Source of the DNA: JAIRVZ01 sp031553755
Lineage (GTDB): Bacteria; Bacteroidota; Bacteroidia; Bacteroidales; Azobacteroidaceae
Length of the DNA stretch: 64,000 nt
Reading direction: 5' to 3'
Assembly: GCA_031553755.1 (NCBI GenBank)
Contig: JAVBKZ010000021.1
Location: forward strand, 1 to 64,000
The notes beneath the pieces were generated by a model. It saw only the letters and a program-made list of their open reading frames with translations. It was not told the DNA's origin and did no database searches. The position numbers were made by a program, and so were the translations under genes. Below, one piece after another: positions 35,173 through 43,754 of the stretch. Position 1 is the first letter of the stretch. Each line of letters begins with the position of its first letter.

Positions 35173-37905
35173 TTATTGTACAAAAAACTTTTCTGCGTAG
35201 AAATTTTTATTGTTTTGAAAATGAACTATATAAATTCCTTTTTCTAAGTTTTTGGTGTCAATGATATCGGTGGATTTATTATAAGAAACCCTATTTCCAC
35301 CCATATCATAGACAGCAACATCTTCTGAATAACCTAAATTGATGGCAATTTTTTCTCCTGCTTTGACAGCGGAAGGATTCAAATTACTTTTTTTTTTTAC
35401 GACTTTTTTTATGCCGGAAGATGTGTTTTCAATGTTTACATCCGCGCTTAGTTTCATGTCTCTTGAAGAAACTCCCAATTCTAATTTGTAATTTCCAGCA
35501 TCGACAACGAATTTCTTTTTCTCTACGCTGTAATAGGAGAAATCATCTTTATTTAATTTTAGCGTGATTGTTTTTTCTTCGCCTGGTTGCAGATATACTT
35601 TTTCGTAGTTTTTCAATTCTCTTAGAGGACGTTCAACCGGAGAACCTCCTTGTTTATTTACATACAATTGAACTACTTCCGCGCCGGCCACAGCACCTGT
35701 GTTTTTGATGGTAAAATTTACTTCCACGATGTTCTCGCCTTCAGTAATTTTATTCGCTTGCATGTTTGATAATTTGAACGTTGTGTATGATAATCCATAA
35801 CCGAATGGATATTGAACTGTTCTGTTCAATTTGTCAAATCCGCGATAGCCTACAAAAACGCCTTCGGTAAATTTCACATGTTTGTCGCCATCAGAATCGT
35901 GGTATGAGTTATAAGTCGGATTATCCGCCCATTGTTTTTCGAAAGTGACCGGGAGTTTTCCGGAAGGATTTATTTCTCCAAATAACACTTGAGCCATAGC
36001 AGTTCCAGCTTCTTGTCCGCCATACCAACCCCAAAGCAAGCCTTTCAGTTTGGGTTCCCAATCTTGCATGTATACGTTTCCTCCTGCATTGACTACGGCA
36101 ACCATCGGTTTGGTCGATTTCTGAGCGTCTTTTATCATGCTTTCAACAGCAGATGGAAGTCCGAAAGAGCGATCGCTGGCTTCTCCTTCACTGCTTGTAT
36201 TGTGTCCGATGAAGGCTACAATCAGGTCGGCCTTGTTCAATTCGTTTTCAAAACGATTGTTGTCGCCATCTTTCTGATATGAAAAATCAACTGAACCGGC
36301 TCCTCCTGCCTGGAAGTATTCCAGTTTCACGGCATATTTTTGACCTGCGGTTAAGGTCATACGGTATTTTCTTTCCCTTAATCCACCATCTTTGTACTCA
36401 TCAATTACTTTTGTATTGTTGATGTATAAACTGAATCCGTCATCCCCGCTTACAATCAGGTCGTAAGTTCCCGTTTGAGTTGGACGTATTTCGCCTGTCC
36501 ATCTTACAGAAAAATCATTTTTGTTTACTTTATCCAAATCACATCCGGCAGTCCATTCAAAGCCGATTCTTTTGTCGATTCTTGTCGCGACAGGAGTTCC
36601 GGATAGTTCTTTATTGTTAAAATATTCTCCGTATAAACCATTTTCTTGTGAGGTTGAAGAGGTGAATAATACATTTTGCATGTGGTCGAATTTATCTACA
36701 TAAGTCACATTGACTCCTTTTTCGGTTGCCAGTTTTTTCAAACCGTCGAAATAAGTCACAAAACTGAATGGTTTTACCAATCCGCTACCGCCTCCGGCCG
36801 CGAATATCAGGGCGTTGTTTCCGATTACTGCAATATTTTTTACCGTTTGAGGATTGATAGGAAGAATGTTATCGGTATTTTTTAACAATACAATACCGTC
36901 TTTCGAAACATCCAACGCGGTTTTTACTGTTGCCGGATTATTTAATGGAATACTTGTATCTAATTGTTGTTTATCGAAAATGCCAAAAGCGATTAGAGTG
37001 CGTAAAATATGTTTGACTTTCAGGTTGATATCGTCCATTGAAATTTCACCCGATGCCAAATATTTACGTAACGCGTCTTCGTTTTCAATTTCATTGCCTG
37101 CCATTTCGAGGTCGAGACCGCTTTTCACTGCCGGAACGCAGTTGTGAGTAGAGCCCCAGTCGGACATTACCAATCCGTTGAATCCCCATTGGTTTCTCAA
37201 TACTTCTTTCAATAACCAAGGGTCTTCTGTTGTCCATACACCATTTAACAGGTTGTAACTTGACATCACTGCTCCTACTTCCGCTTTTTGAACCGCAGAT
37301 TTAAATGCGGGAAAATAGATTTCGTTCAATGTACGTTCGTCAATGTCGGAGCTTACATAATTCCGGTCATAATCCTGAAAGTTGGCCGTGAAGTGTTTGA
37401 TTACTCCCATAACACCATTGGCTTGCAAACCTTTGATGTATTCGGTTGATGTTTGCGCAGCCAAGAATGGGTCTTCTCCCATGTATTCAAAATTACGTCC
37501 GCACATCGGTCCGCGATGTATATTTACGCCAGGGCCAAGTAAAATATTTACGCCTCTCGCTTTACAATCGGATGCTAACGCTTGTCCATATTCGTAAGCC
37601 AAATCGCGGTTCCAAGTAGAAGCAAGCATCAAGGCGCAAGGATAAGCGGTTGAAGCTCCCCAGGTTCCCAAGCCTTGAGGCCCGTCCGACATTTTTGCGG
37701 AAGAGATATTTAACCGAGGGAATGCTTTGGTGTACATCCAGTCAACTCCTCCGATGTAAATCAGTTTTTCACGGGTTGTCATGTTTTTCAACAACTCATC
37801 TGCTCTTTTTTCCACCTCGGGAGTAAACCATGATTGAGAATAGGTATAGCTCGTTATCAGCAATAATATCACTGCTAATGCATATTTTGTCAATTTTTGT
37901 TTCAT
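35173..37905 (-). CDS. T9SS-secreted GH3 beta-glycosidase with PA14 domain
   Basis: The 910-residue protein has a signal peptide (about 1-24), a GH3 N-terminal barrel (about 30-310) with the nucleophile D249 in VMSDWGSTH and KHF at 170-172, a GH3 C-terminal domain interrupted by a PA14 insertion (about 395-535, ENGLYGEYFNN to DFSYQ), a fibronectin III-like domain (about 740-820) and a T9SS domain. It would release non-reducing beta-linked sugars, as beta-glucosidases and beta-xylosidases of this family do. The PA14 insert shapes the active site in several PA14-GH3 enzymes. It follows the SGNH gene by 33 bp in the same operon. Confidence 0.9.
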   Translation of the reverse strand: MKQKLTKYALAVILLLITSYTYSQSWFTPEVEKRADELLKNMTTREKLIYIGGVDWMYTKAFPRLNISSAKMSDGPQGLGTWGASTAYPCALMLASTWNRDLAYEYGQALASDCKARGVNILLGPGVNIHRGPMCGRNFEYMGEDPFLAAQTSTEYIKGLQANGVMGVIKHFTANFQDYDRNYVSSDIDERTLNEIYFPAFKSAVQKAEVGAVMSSYNLLNGVWTTEDPWLLKEVLRNQWGFNGLVMSDWGSTHNCVPAVKSGLDLEMAGNEIENEDALRKYLASGEISMDDINLKVKHILRTLIAFGIFDKQQLDTSIPLNNPATVKTALDVSKDGIVLLKNTDNILPINPQTVKNIAVIGNNALIFAAGGGSGLVKPFSFVTYFDGLKKLATEKGVNVTYVDKFDHMQNVLFTSSTSQENGLYGEYFNNKELSGTPVATRIDKRIGFEWTAGCDLDKVNKNDFSVRWTGEIRPTQTGTYDLIVSGDDGFSLYINNTKVIDEYKDGGLRERKYRMTLTAGQKYAVKLEYFQAGGAGSVDFSYQKDGDNNRFENELNKADLIVAFIGHNTSSEGEASDRSFGLPSAVESMIKDAQKSTKPMVAVVNAGGNVYMQDWEPKLKGLLWGWYGGQEAGTAMAQVLFGEINPSGKLPVTFEKQWADNPTYNSYHDSDGDKHVKFTEGVFVGYRGFDKLNRTVQYPFGYGLSYTTFKLSNMQANKITEGENIVEVNFTIKNTGAVAGAEVVQLYVNKQGGSPVERPLRELKNYEKVYLQPGEEKTITLKLNKDDFSYYSVEKKKFVVDAGNYKLELGVSSRDMKLSADVNIENTSSGIKKVVKKKSNLNPSAVKAGEKIAINLGYSEDVAVYDMGGNRVSYNKSTDIIDTKNLEKGIYIVHFQNNKNFYAEKFFVQ

Positions 37906-37939
37906 GTTTATTTTAATTAAATTATTGTTTGCTGGTTTT

Positions 37940-38027
37940 AAACACGGAGTAAAAGGAGTTCTTTCACGGAGTTCACAGAGTTTTTTAATTAAACTCCGTG
38001 AAAATTACTCTGTGTACTCCGTGTTTA
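37940..38027. repeat. CACGGAGTAAAAGGAG-family hairpin
   Basis: Arms 37940-37980 (AACACGGAGTAAAAGGAGTT, then CACGGAGTTCACAGAG) and 37992-38026 (ACTCCGTGAAAATTACTCTG, then TGTACTCCGTGTTT) are imperfect complements over about 35 bases with a short loop. It fills the junction upstream of the GH3 gene and resembles the hairpins at 22488, 40121 and 60367. Confidence 0.85.
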
Positions 38028-38037
38028 AAATTCATGA

Positions 38038-40110
38038 TTATTTTACGATTACTTTTGTTGTGTTATTCTCAATGCTACTGTTTATTTGTACGATATAAAT
38101 ACCTTGACTTAAAGAGATGTCTTTTTGCGAAGAAGACAATTTGCCTTGATTAATTTTCAAGCCTGCTATATTGTAAATAGCATAAGTTGCCGGAATATTT
38201 ATATCTGACTGAATGCAAAGTTTTTTCTGTTCTGAATATATGTTGTAATGAGAACTCTTATTTACGGGTGTTACAATACCTGAACCTGTATGTTCTTTTC
38301 CAAATAATTGCCATTTGAGTAATTGTGTGTCGGGACTTCCGTTGTTGGTTTCAACATCCAACAGGAATTTGGAATAACCTTTCAAATCGTTGATGTCGAA
38401 CCGCATGGTAGCGTAACGGCAAGGGAAAGCAAATTCAACTCGTCTGTCTAATTCAACCCAACCAATTTCGTCGTTGTAACCGTTGAATGTCCATTTTGCA
38501 GGGTCACGGTCGGCGAAAGCATCAGCCGATGTCAATGTGTATGATGTTAATTGATAAGCTTTTCCTAAATCAATTTCTACATAAAATTGTTTGCTTCCAC
38601 TCATGTAATATTTACTATTCAATTTCCGGTTGAACAGGTTGTAGAATTTTTCCGACCAATCGGTTCCAAATGCTCCTTCGGGGTATCCTGTCGCGTTGGT
38701 TGTAACATTTACACCTTCGGTTATATCTTGTGGAAAGCTTTTGCCATCTGTGTTAGTCAGATAAGGAACACCAAACAATTGCCATTCAGCTACATTGATA
38801 TCAGTACTTCCTTTGGCGGTCAGGCGATAATATTGCGCTGACTGTGTAGCTCCATCGCCATACGACCTGTTTATGGTAAATAAATAAGCTCCCGACAAAT
38901 CGGTAGAAGAATTGGATGTTACTGTTTTCCATGTAGTGCCATTGGTCGATGATTCTAATGTCCATTTGGTAACATCTTCGATTTCGTCAGTACCGGAAGA
39001 TAACAGGTAGCCTGTGAGAAGAATCGGATATTTACATTTAGCAGTGATTTGAGTAGAAGTAACTCCTGGTACGTTATAAATGGTAAATTCGCTGTTATCA
39101 GTTACATAAGACAATGTTTCGTTGTTGTATTGTGCTGTAATTTCAGCTTCATCTGTAAAATCGGAGATGAACGAAAGGTTTTCTACTTCCGGTTGTGGGA
39201 TGGATTCGTTTGTTTGGTGTATTTCAAATTTATCCAAGTTAGGACCATCATCATTGTATGTTCCGAAAGTGAGTTTGTTTTTCCCTTTATCCAAATAAAT
39301 CAGCGTAGAAACTTCGGCAGGAGGCGCGTCATTCCAATTCTGGGAATCTTTTGTCCTTATAATTGATTTTTTGTACTGGTTGACTTTGATAGATAGATTC
39401 CTTGACGAACCCATGGAAAAAACTTTTAATTGATAAGTTCCTGTTTCCGGTATTTCGACATCAACAAATTGCAGGTGAGATTTTGCACTTTGGTTGAAGT
39501 CGCCGATATATTTTCCTCCGGATAATCCGCTGATGGTAGAACCATCTAAAGGTTTGACTTTCAGACTCCCGAATAAGCGGGCGTTTTCCGCTTCCAAAAG
39601 AATAGGAAATTCTCCGGGTTGGGCTGCGGTCAGGATTTCAAACTTATCCATGTTTGGTCCGCCTTGTCCGGAAGGGTAAGGTGTGATTATTATTGTATTT
39701 TTCCCTTGGTTCAAATTAATGTAAACGCTCATTGTTTCTGTAGGAGGAGCATTCCAATCGGATGTAGATTTAACTGTGGCTGAAACTACTTCCGAAAGAT
39801 TATTGGCCTTGATAGCGATAGAGCGCGAACCTACGCAAGTGTAATACGTTTTAAATTCGTATCTTCCTGCTTTGTTTACTTCAACATCTGCAAAGGTAAT
39901 TGCGCTTCCGGCATCATTGTCGCCCACGTATGCATTGCCCGAATAGCCGTTTACAGACTTTACTTTTGCCGGAGCTGTCAGTGTTCCGGATTCCGCTTCA
40001 AGTGAAACGACTAATTCCTGAGCTTTTAATGTTGATGATAACAACAATAATAAAAAACTGCAAAGCAATATTTTTAACTTGATAAAATTCATTGTATTTC
40101 TATTAGTCAT
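38038..40110 (-). CDS. T9SS-secreted non-catalytic binding protein with two CBM35-like and two F5/8-type domains
   Basis: Start chosen at 40110 (MTNRNTMNF); Met starts at 40128 and 40092 are also possible, and all give the signal peptide ILLCSFLLLLLSSTLKAQ. Two CBM6/35-type modules occupy about 30-165 (LEAESGTLTAPAKV) and 168-300 (LEAENARL). Two discoidin/F5-8-type domains (about 310-455 and 465-610) and a T9SS domain follow. It has the layout of the 26664-28262 protein with one extra binding module, so the two are paralogues. It probably anchors the target glycan at the surface. Confidence 0.8.
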   Translation of the reverse strand: MTNRNTMNFIKLKILLCSFLLLLLSSTLKAQELVVSLEAESGTLTAPAKVKSVNGYSGNAYVGDNDAGSAITFADVEVNKAGRYEFKTYYTCVGSRSIAIKANNLSEVVSATVKSTSDWNAPPTETMSVYINLNQGKNTIIITPYPSGQGGPNMDKFEILTAAQPGEFPILLEAENARLFGSLKVKPLDGSTISGLSGGKYIGDFNQSAKSHLQFVDVEIPETGTYQLKVFSMGSSRNLSIKVNQYKKSIIRTKDSQNWNDAPPAEVSTLIYLDKGKNKLTFGTYNDDGPNLDKFEIHQTNESIPQPEVENLSFISDFTDEAEITAQYNNETLSYVTDNSEFTIYNVPGVTSTQITAKCKYPILLTGYLLSSGTDEIEDVTKWTLESSTNGTTWKTVTSNSSTDLSGAYLFTINRSYGDGATQSAQYYRLTAKGSTDINVAEWQLFGVPYLTNTDGKSFPQDITEGVNVTTNATGYPEGAFGTDWSEKFYNLFNRKLNSKYYMSGSKQFYVEIDLGKAYQLTSYTLTSADAFADRDPAKWTFNGYNDEIGWVELDRRVEFAFPCRYATMRFDINDLKGYSKFLLDVETNNGSPDTQLLKWQLFGKEHTGSGIVTPVNKSSHYNIYSEQKKLCIQSDINIPATYAIYNIAGLKINQGKLSSSQKDISLSQGIYIVQINSSIENNTTKVIVK

Positions 40111-40120
40111 AATTTCAATT

Positions 40121-40214
40121 TTTAACACGGAGTAAAAAGGAGTTTATTTTGTGGAGTTTTACGAAGTTTTAAATTAAACTCTGTGAATTATTCTCTGTGT
40201 TACTCCGTGTTTAA
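40121..40214. repeat. CACGGAGTAAAAGGAG-family hairpin
   Basis: Left arm TTTAACACGGAGTAAAAAGG and right arm TTACTCCGTGTTTAAA, with inner GGAGTTTTACGAAG / AAACTCTGTG. It lies in the junction between the GH31 gene and the two-CBM protein, upstream of the latter. Confidence 0.8.
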
Positions 40215-40229
40215 ATAATTTTTATTGTA

Positions 40230-42395
40230 TCACTTGATTTTTACTTCTATTCCCTTCGATAAAGTTCCTTTTCCTTTGTAAACTTTTCCATTAAGAAGTA
40301 CTTCTACATTGATATTTTTGATTTCTTTTTCTATTTTTCTTTTGCCTTCTCGGCTTGCCAATTTAACATTTACCGTATTACCGTTTTTTTCGGCAGAGAA
40401 AGTCATCAGACTGTAATCTCCACATTGGAAAGCCCATCCGTCACCGGCATCGGTGTAGAGTTTTCCTTGTGCTTTTCCTTGTTCGTCCAAACAGACAATC
40501 AGTGTAAGCGGGTCGAAAGAGTTTTCGTTGGTATTTTGAGTAATTTTTCCGGCAGGAATAATGCTTCCGCCTCTCACTTTCAATTTAGCTTGATATTTGT
40601 CGTATAAATCACCATCGACCAAACTTAATTCTTCCCAAATTCCTAAAGGCAAAGTAGGATTTGTTGAAAATCCGGGAACAACTAATAAATTTTCTCCCAT
40701 CAAAAAAGCTTCTTGCTCGCTTCTCAATCTCAAATCCTGAGGATTGGCAAAAAAGACGGGCGCCATTAATGGCATACCGGTTTGAGAAGCATCATAAAAT
40801 AAGGTGTAGATATATGGAAGCAAACGATAACGGCGTTCCAACGCGATGCGTGAAGTCTTTTCGATAGATTCTCCGAAAGCCCAAGGTTCTTTGTCATTGG
40901 TTCCGGCACAAGCATGTCCGCGCACAAAAGGCATAAATACGCCGAATCCTAACCAGTTTGCCCATAAATCGCCATCGGTATTATTTAAGAATCCGCCAAT
41001 ATCAGGTCCGTTATAAGGTTGTCCGGATAAGCCTAAAGTAATAGACATTGGAACAGAAAGTTTCATGTGGTCTTGTCCTGCCCAGTTGTCACCAGTCCAG
41101 GTAGCCGCATAACGTTGTCCTCCAAGTAAGTTTGAACGAGTCAGGATAAACGGACGCTTATCGGGATTCACAGCTTTGATGCCTTCCAATGAGGCTTCAA
41201 CCATTAATCTTCCGTAAGCATTGTGGTATAATAAATGTGAGCCGGCAGGTAAATTACCTCCACCTCTGTGTGGAGTGTCGTAAGGCATGGTGCCTAATCG
41301 TTGACTTTCGGGCAATTCATTGTCATTCACGGCAGGTTCGTTCATGTCGTTCCAGATTCCATCCATTCCTTTTGCCAAGAAATCTTTGTAAAGTCCCGAC
41401 CACCATTTCCTGACATCAGGATTTGTAAAATCAGGGAAAGCGCAGTCACCCGGCCATACTTTTCCGTGATATTCTTCTCCGTTGGGTTTTTTCACCCAAA
41501 CATCGTTGGCTTTTCCCGATTGGTAAATACTATAGTTATTGTCTACTTTTACTCCCGGGTCAATCATGTAAACCGCACGGAATCCTTTTTTATGTAAATC
41601 GTCATTCAATGCCCTTGGGTCGGGGAAGTTGGTTTGATTGAATGTGAAAACCCGGTATCCGTCCATGTAGTCAATGTCCATCCAGATTACATCACAAGGG
41701 ATATTTTTCGCACGGAAAGTGTCGGCTATTTCACGTACTCTTTGTTCGGTTCCATACGAGAAACGGCATTGGTGATAGCCTAACGTCCAACGGGCAGGCA
41801 TTTGGATCGTACCTGTCATTTCGGCCAATCCTTTCAATACCGCTTGCGGAGATTCGCGGTCGATGATATATACCCGGAAAAGCGCGCCTTCCGTATTGAA
41901 TTCAATTTCATCTGATTTGGTGTAAAGTTCTGATTTCCAGGAAGAGTCGAAAATAATTCCGAATGCAGTTCCATCGTTTCTGACTCCCATCACCCAAGGA
42001 TGGCTTTGGTAAAGTCTTTTACCACCGTCCACTCCATAAGCTCCGGTATCTGTGTTCCATAATTTAATGTATTGTCCGTTGCGTAAAAGCGGTCCGGTAA
42101 CTTCTCCGCCTCCATATAAACTGATATCTCCTGTTAATTTCAAAGAAGCGTTTGCTTTTCCATTAATTACCGTAAATTCCGGAGCCAAAGTCCAATTAGC
42201 AGGAACCGAGCCTTTGGCTGTTGGTTCTTCTTTCAGGATTAATGATGGTGTTTTTGTTTGGTCGAAACCAACCGGTATAAATTCGACAATCCGGTCGCCT
42301 ACCAGTGTTGTTTTTTGTATGGATACTTTTTCCGCATTGACATTGACAATGCAGAGAAGCAGAATGAAAAAAGGTACTAATTTTTTGAAATTCAT
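40230..42395 (-). CDS. GH31 alpha-glucosidase-type enzyme
   Basis: The 721-residue protein has a signal peptide of 21 residues (FFILLLCIVNVNAE) and no lipobox or sorting domain, so it is probably periplasmic. The nucleophile motif GIWNDMNEPA, with D350, is the standard GH31 alpha-glucosidase signature. The WTGDNWAGQDHMK segment, about 100 residues later, carries the acid/base region, and NGPDIGGF is conserved. It is the only PUL enzyme predicted to stay in the periplasm, where it would cleave imported alpha-linked oligosaccharides, probably alpha-glucosides. It follows the GH76 lipoprotein gene by 25 bp. Confidence 0.9.
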   Translation of the reverse strand: MNFKKLVPFFILLLCIVNVNAEKVSIQKTTLVGDRIVEFIPVGFDQTKTPSLILKEEPTAKGSVPANWTLAPEFTVINGKANASLKLTGDISLYGGGEVTGPLLRNGQYIKLWNTDTGAYGVDGGKRLYQSHPWVMGVRNDGTAFGIIFDSSWKSELYTKSDEIEFNTEGALFRVYIIDRESPQAVLKGLAEMTGTIQMPARWTLGYHQCRFSYGTEQRVREIADTFRAKNIPCDVIWMDIDYMDGYRVFTFNQTNFPDPRALNDDLHKKGFRAVYMIDPGVKVDNNYSIYQSGKANDVWVKKPNGEEYHGKVWPGDCAFPDFTNPDVRKWWSGLYKDFLAKGMDGIWNDMNEPAVNDNELPESQRLGTMPYDTPHRGGGNLPAGSHLLYHNAYGRLMVEASLEGIKAVNPDKRPFILTRSNLLGGQRYAATWTGDNWAGQDHMKLSVPMSITLGLSGQPYNGPDIGGFLNNTDGDLWANWLGFGVFMPFVRGHACAGTNDKEPWAFGESIEKTSRIALERRYRLLPYIYTLFYDASQTGMPLMAPVFFANPQDLRLRSEQEAFLMGENLLVVPGFSTNPTLPLGIWEELSLVDGDLYDKYQAKLKVRGGSIIPAGKITQNTNENSFDPLTLIVCLDEQGKAQGKLYTDAGDGWAFQCGDYSLMTFSAEKNGNTVNVKLASREGKRKIEKEIKNINVEVLLNGKVYKGKGTLSKGIEVKIK

Positions 42396-42420
42396 GATTA
42401 TTGTAATTTATATTTGATAT

Positions 42421-43635
42421 TCAGTTGACGAGTGTTGCCATTCTCGCATACATCTCTATGATTGCTCCTTGTGTCAGTAAGTCTTTTTCCGTATCAGTCG
42501 TCCTTCCGCTGAGGTCGGAGTTAAACAATCCCGTTTGGGAATCCCTGGCATATTTCCAGGCATGATTGAGAGATTGCCTGAACGAAGTGATGTACTTCGT
42601 GTCTTTATCGACTTGGTACAATTCGGCAAATCCGCGTAACATTACGGCATTAAACCACAGGCTTCCTTTTTTAAGAATGGTGATTGTTTCGCCGGTAGTC
42701 AATGTGTATTTTTCGAAGAAATAATTATGAGCAGATTCCGCTATTTGCTTTGCTTCATTCAGATATGTTTCGTTTTTTGTGATGTTATACAGAAGCACAG
42801 CCGCTTGCAACATTTGTCCGGAATTATAAGAATACTTCGGTTTTTCTATTGTTCCGTTTGTTTTGATGTTATCCCAATACAAATAATCAGATTTATCTTG
42901 CAAGTTATCTTTTGTCCATTTGTATAATTCTTTGGAAGTTTCCAAATAAGTATTGTCTTTTGTCGAATTATAAAGTTTTAGACCTAAAACTGCGGCAGGA
43001 GCATTCGAACAGGTGTTTTTGCTGTTTTTTTCTCCTTCTTTCCAGTAGATTCCTCCACCGAGCACGTTGTCTTTTCCGGACATAAGGAATGTCCAAATCG
43101 TTTTGGCTTTATCCAGGTACCAAGTTTCTTTTGTTTTGTCGTATAACTCAACCAAATCGATTCCCAACCACATGTTGTCGTCGTAAAAACGGTCGTCCCA
43201 ACTATTGGCAAAACAAGCATAAGCCGCCGGGTTCTTGCTTGTATTATAGTATATTTCAAGTCCGTTAGTAATCTTGGTTTTGTATTTGTGTTGAAATTCA
43301 TAAGATGAAGGAGAATGTTGAAAAATGGTATTGTACGCGGATAAAACGGCACCATATCCCCAAACAAAAGCATACCCCAATTCATAATCATAACTGCTGG
43401 TGTTTTTATTGGTTTTCATCAAATTGGGATATTTGTCGTACATGATTTTCATGTCGTTATACCAATACAGTTCGAACATTTTGTCGAATGTAGCCTCGGC
43501 TCTTTGGATATAAACAGAGTCTATATCACCTTTTACCGGCGGTTTGGTAGGCGTGATATCCGCTTGTTCATCATCCGAGCAGCCATAAAAAGCCAAAGCA
43601 AGTAATGACAATAGTATATAATAATTCTTCTTCAT
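42421..43635 (-). CDS. GH76 lipoprotein, predicted endo-alpha-1,6-mannanase type
   Basis: The 404-residue protein has a lipoprotein signal peptide (Cys19 in AFYGC) followed by acidic SDDEQAD, which fits a surface-export signal of Bacteroidota lipoproteins. The GH76 alpha/alpha barrel spans about 40-400. The catalytic Asp pair is D152-D153 (FYDDNMWLGIDL). Other GH76 features are GGGIYWKEG and the CSNAPAA segment. It is probably on the cell surface next to SusCD and makes the first endo-cuts; a second GH76 with T9SS sorting lies further down the operon. Confidence 0.87.
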   Translation of the reverse strand: MKKNYYILLSLLALAFYGCSDDEQADITPTKPPVKGDIDSVYIQRAEATFDKMFELYWYNDMKIMYDKYPNLMKTNKNTSSYDYELGYAFVWGYGAVLSAYNTIFQHSPSSYEFQHKYKTKITNGLEIYYNTSKNPAAYACFANSWDDRFYDDNMWLGIDLVELYDKTKETWYLDKAKTIWTFLMSGKDNVLGGGIYWKEGEKNSKNTCSNAPAAVLGLKLYNSTKDNTYLETSKELYKWTKDNLQDKSDYLYWDNIKTNGTIEKPKYSYNSGQMLQAAVLLYNITKNETYLNEAKQIAESAHNYFFEKYTLTTGETITILKKGSLWFNAVMLRGFAELYQVDKDTKYITSFRQSLNHAWKYARDSQTGLFNSDLSGRTTDTEKDLLTQGAIIEMYARMATLVN

Positions 43636-43649
43636 TTTTTATTGATTTT

Positions 43650-43750
43650 ACCTCTCCCCCGCCCTCCCCACAAGGGAGGGAGCTGCTTGCGCCAGATAAT
43701 ATGCGTCAGCAATTCCCCTCTCTTGCGGAGAGGGGTTAGGGGAGAGGTGT
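43650..43750. repeat. GC-rich CCTCTCCCC/GGGGAGAGG repeat
   Basis: Outer arms ACCTCTCCC (43650) and GGGAGAGGT (ending 43749) pair, with inner CCCTCCCCACAAGGGAGGG and CCCCTCTCTTGCGGAGAGGGG hairpins. It fills the junction upstream of the GH76 lipoprotein gene. It is far more GC-rich than its surroundings and is related to 20911-20982. Confidence 0.75.
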
Positions 43751-43754
43751 ATTT

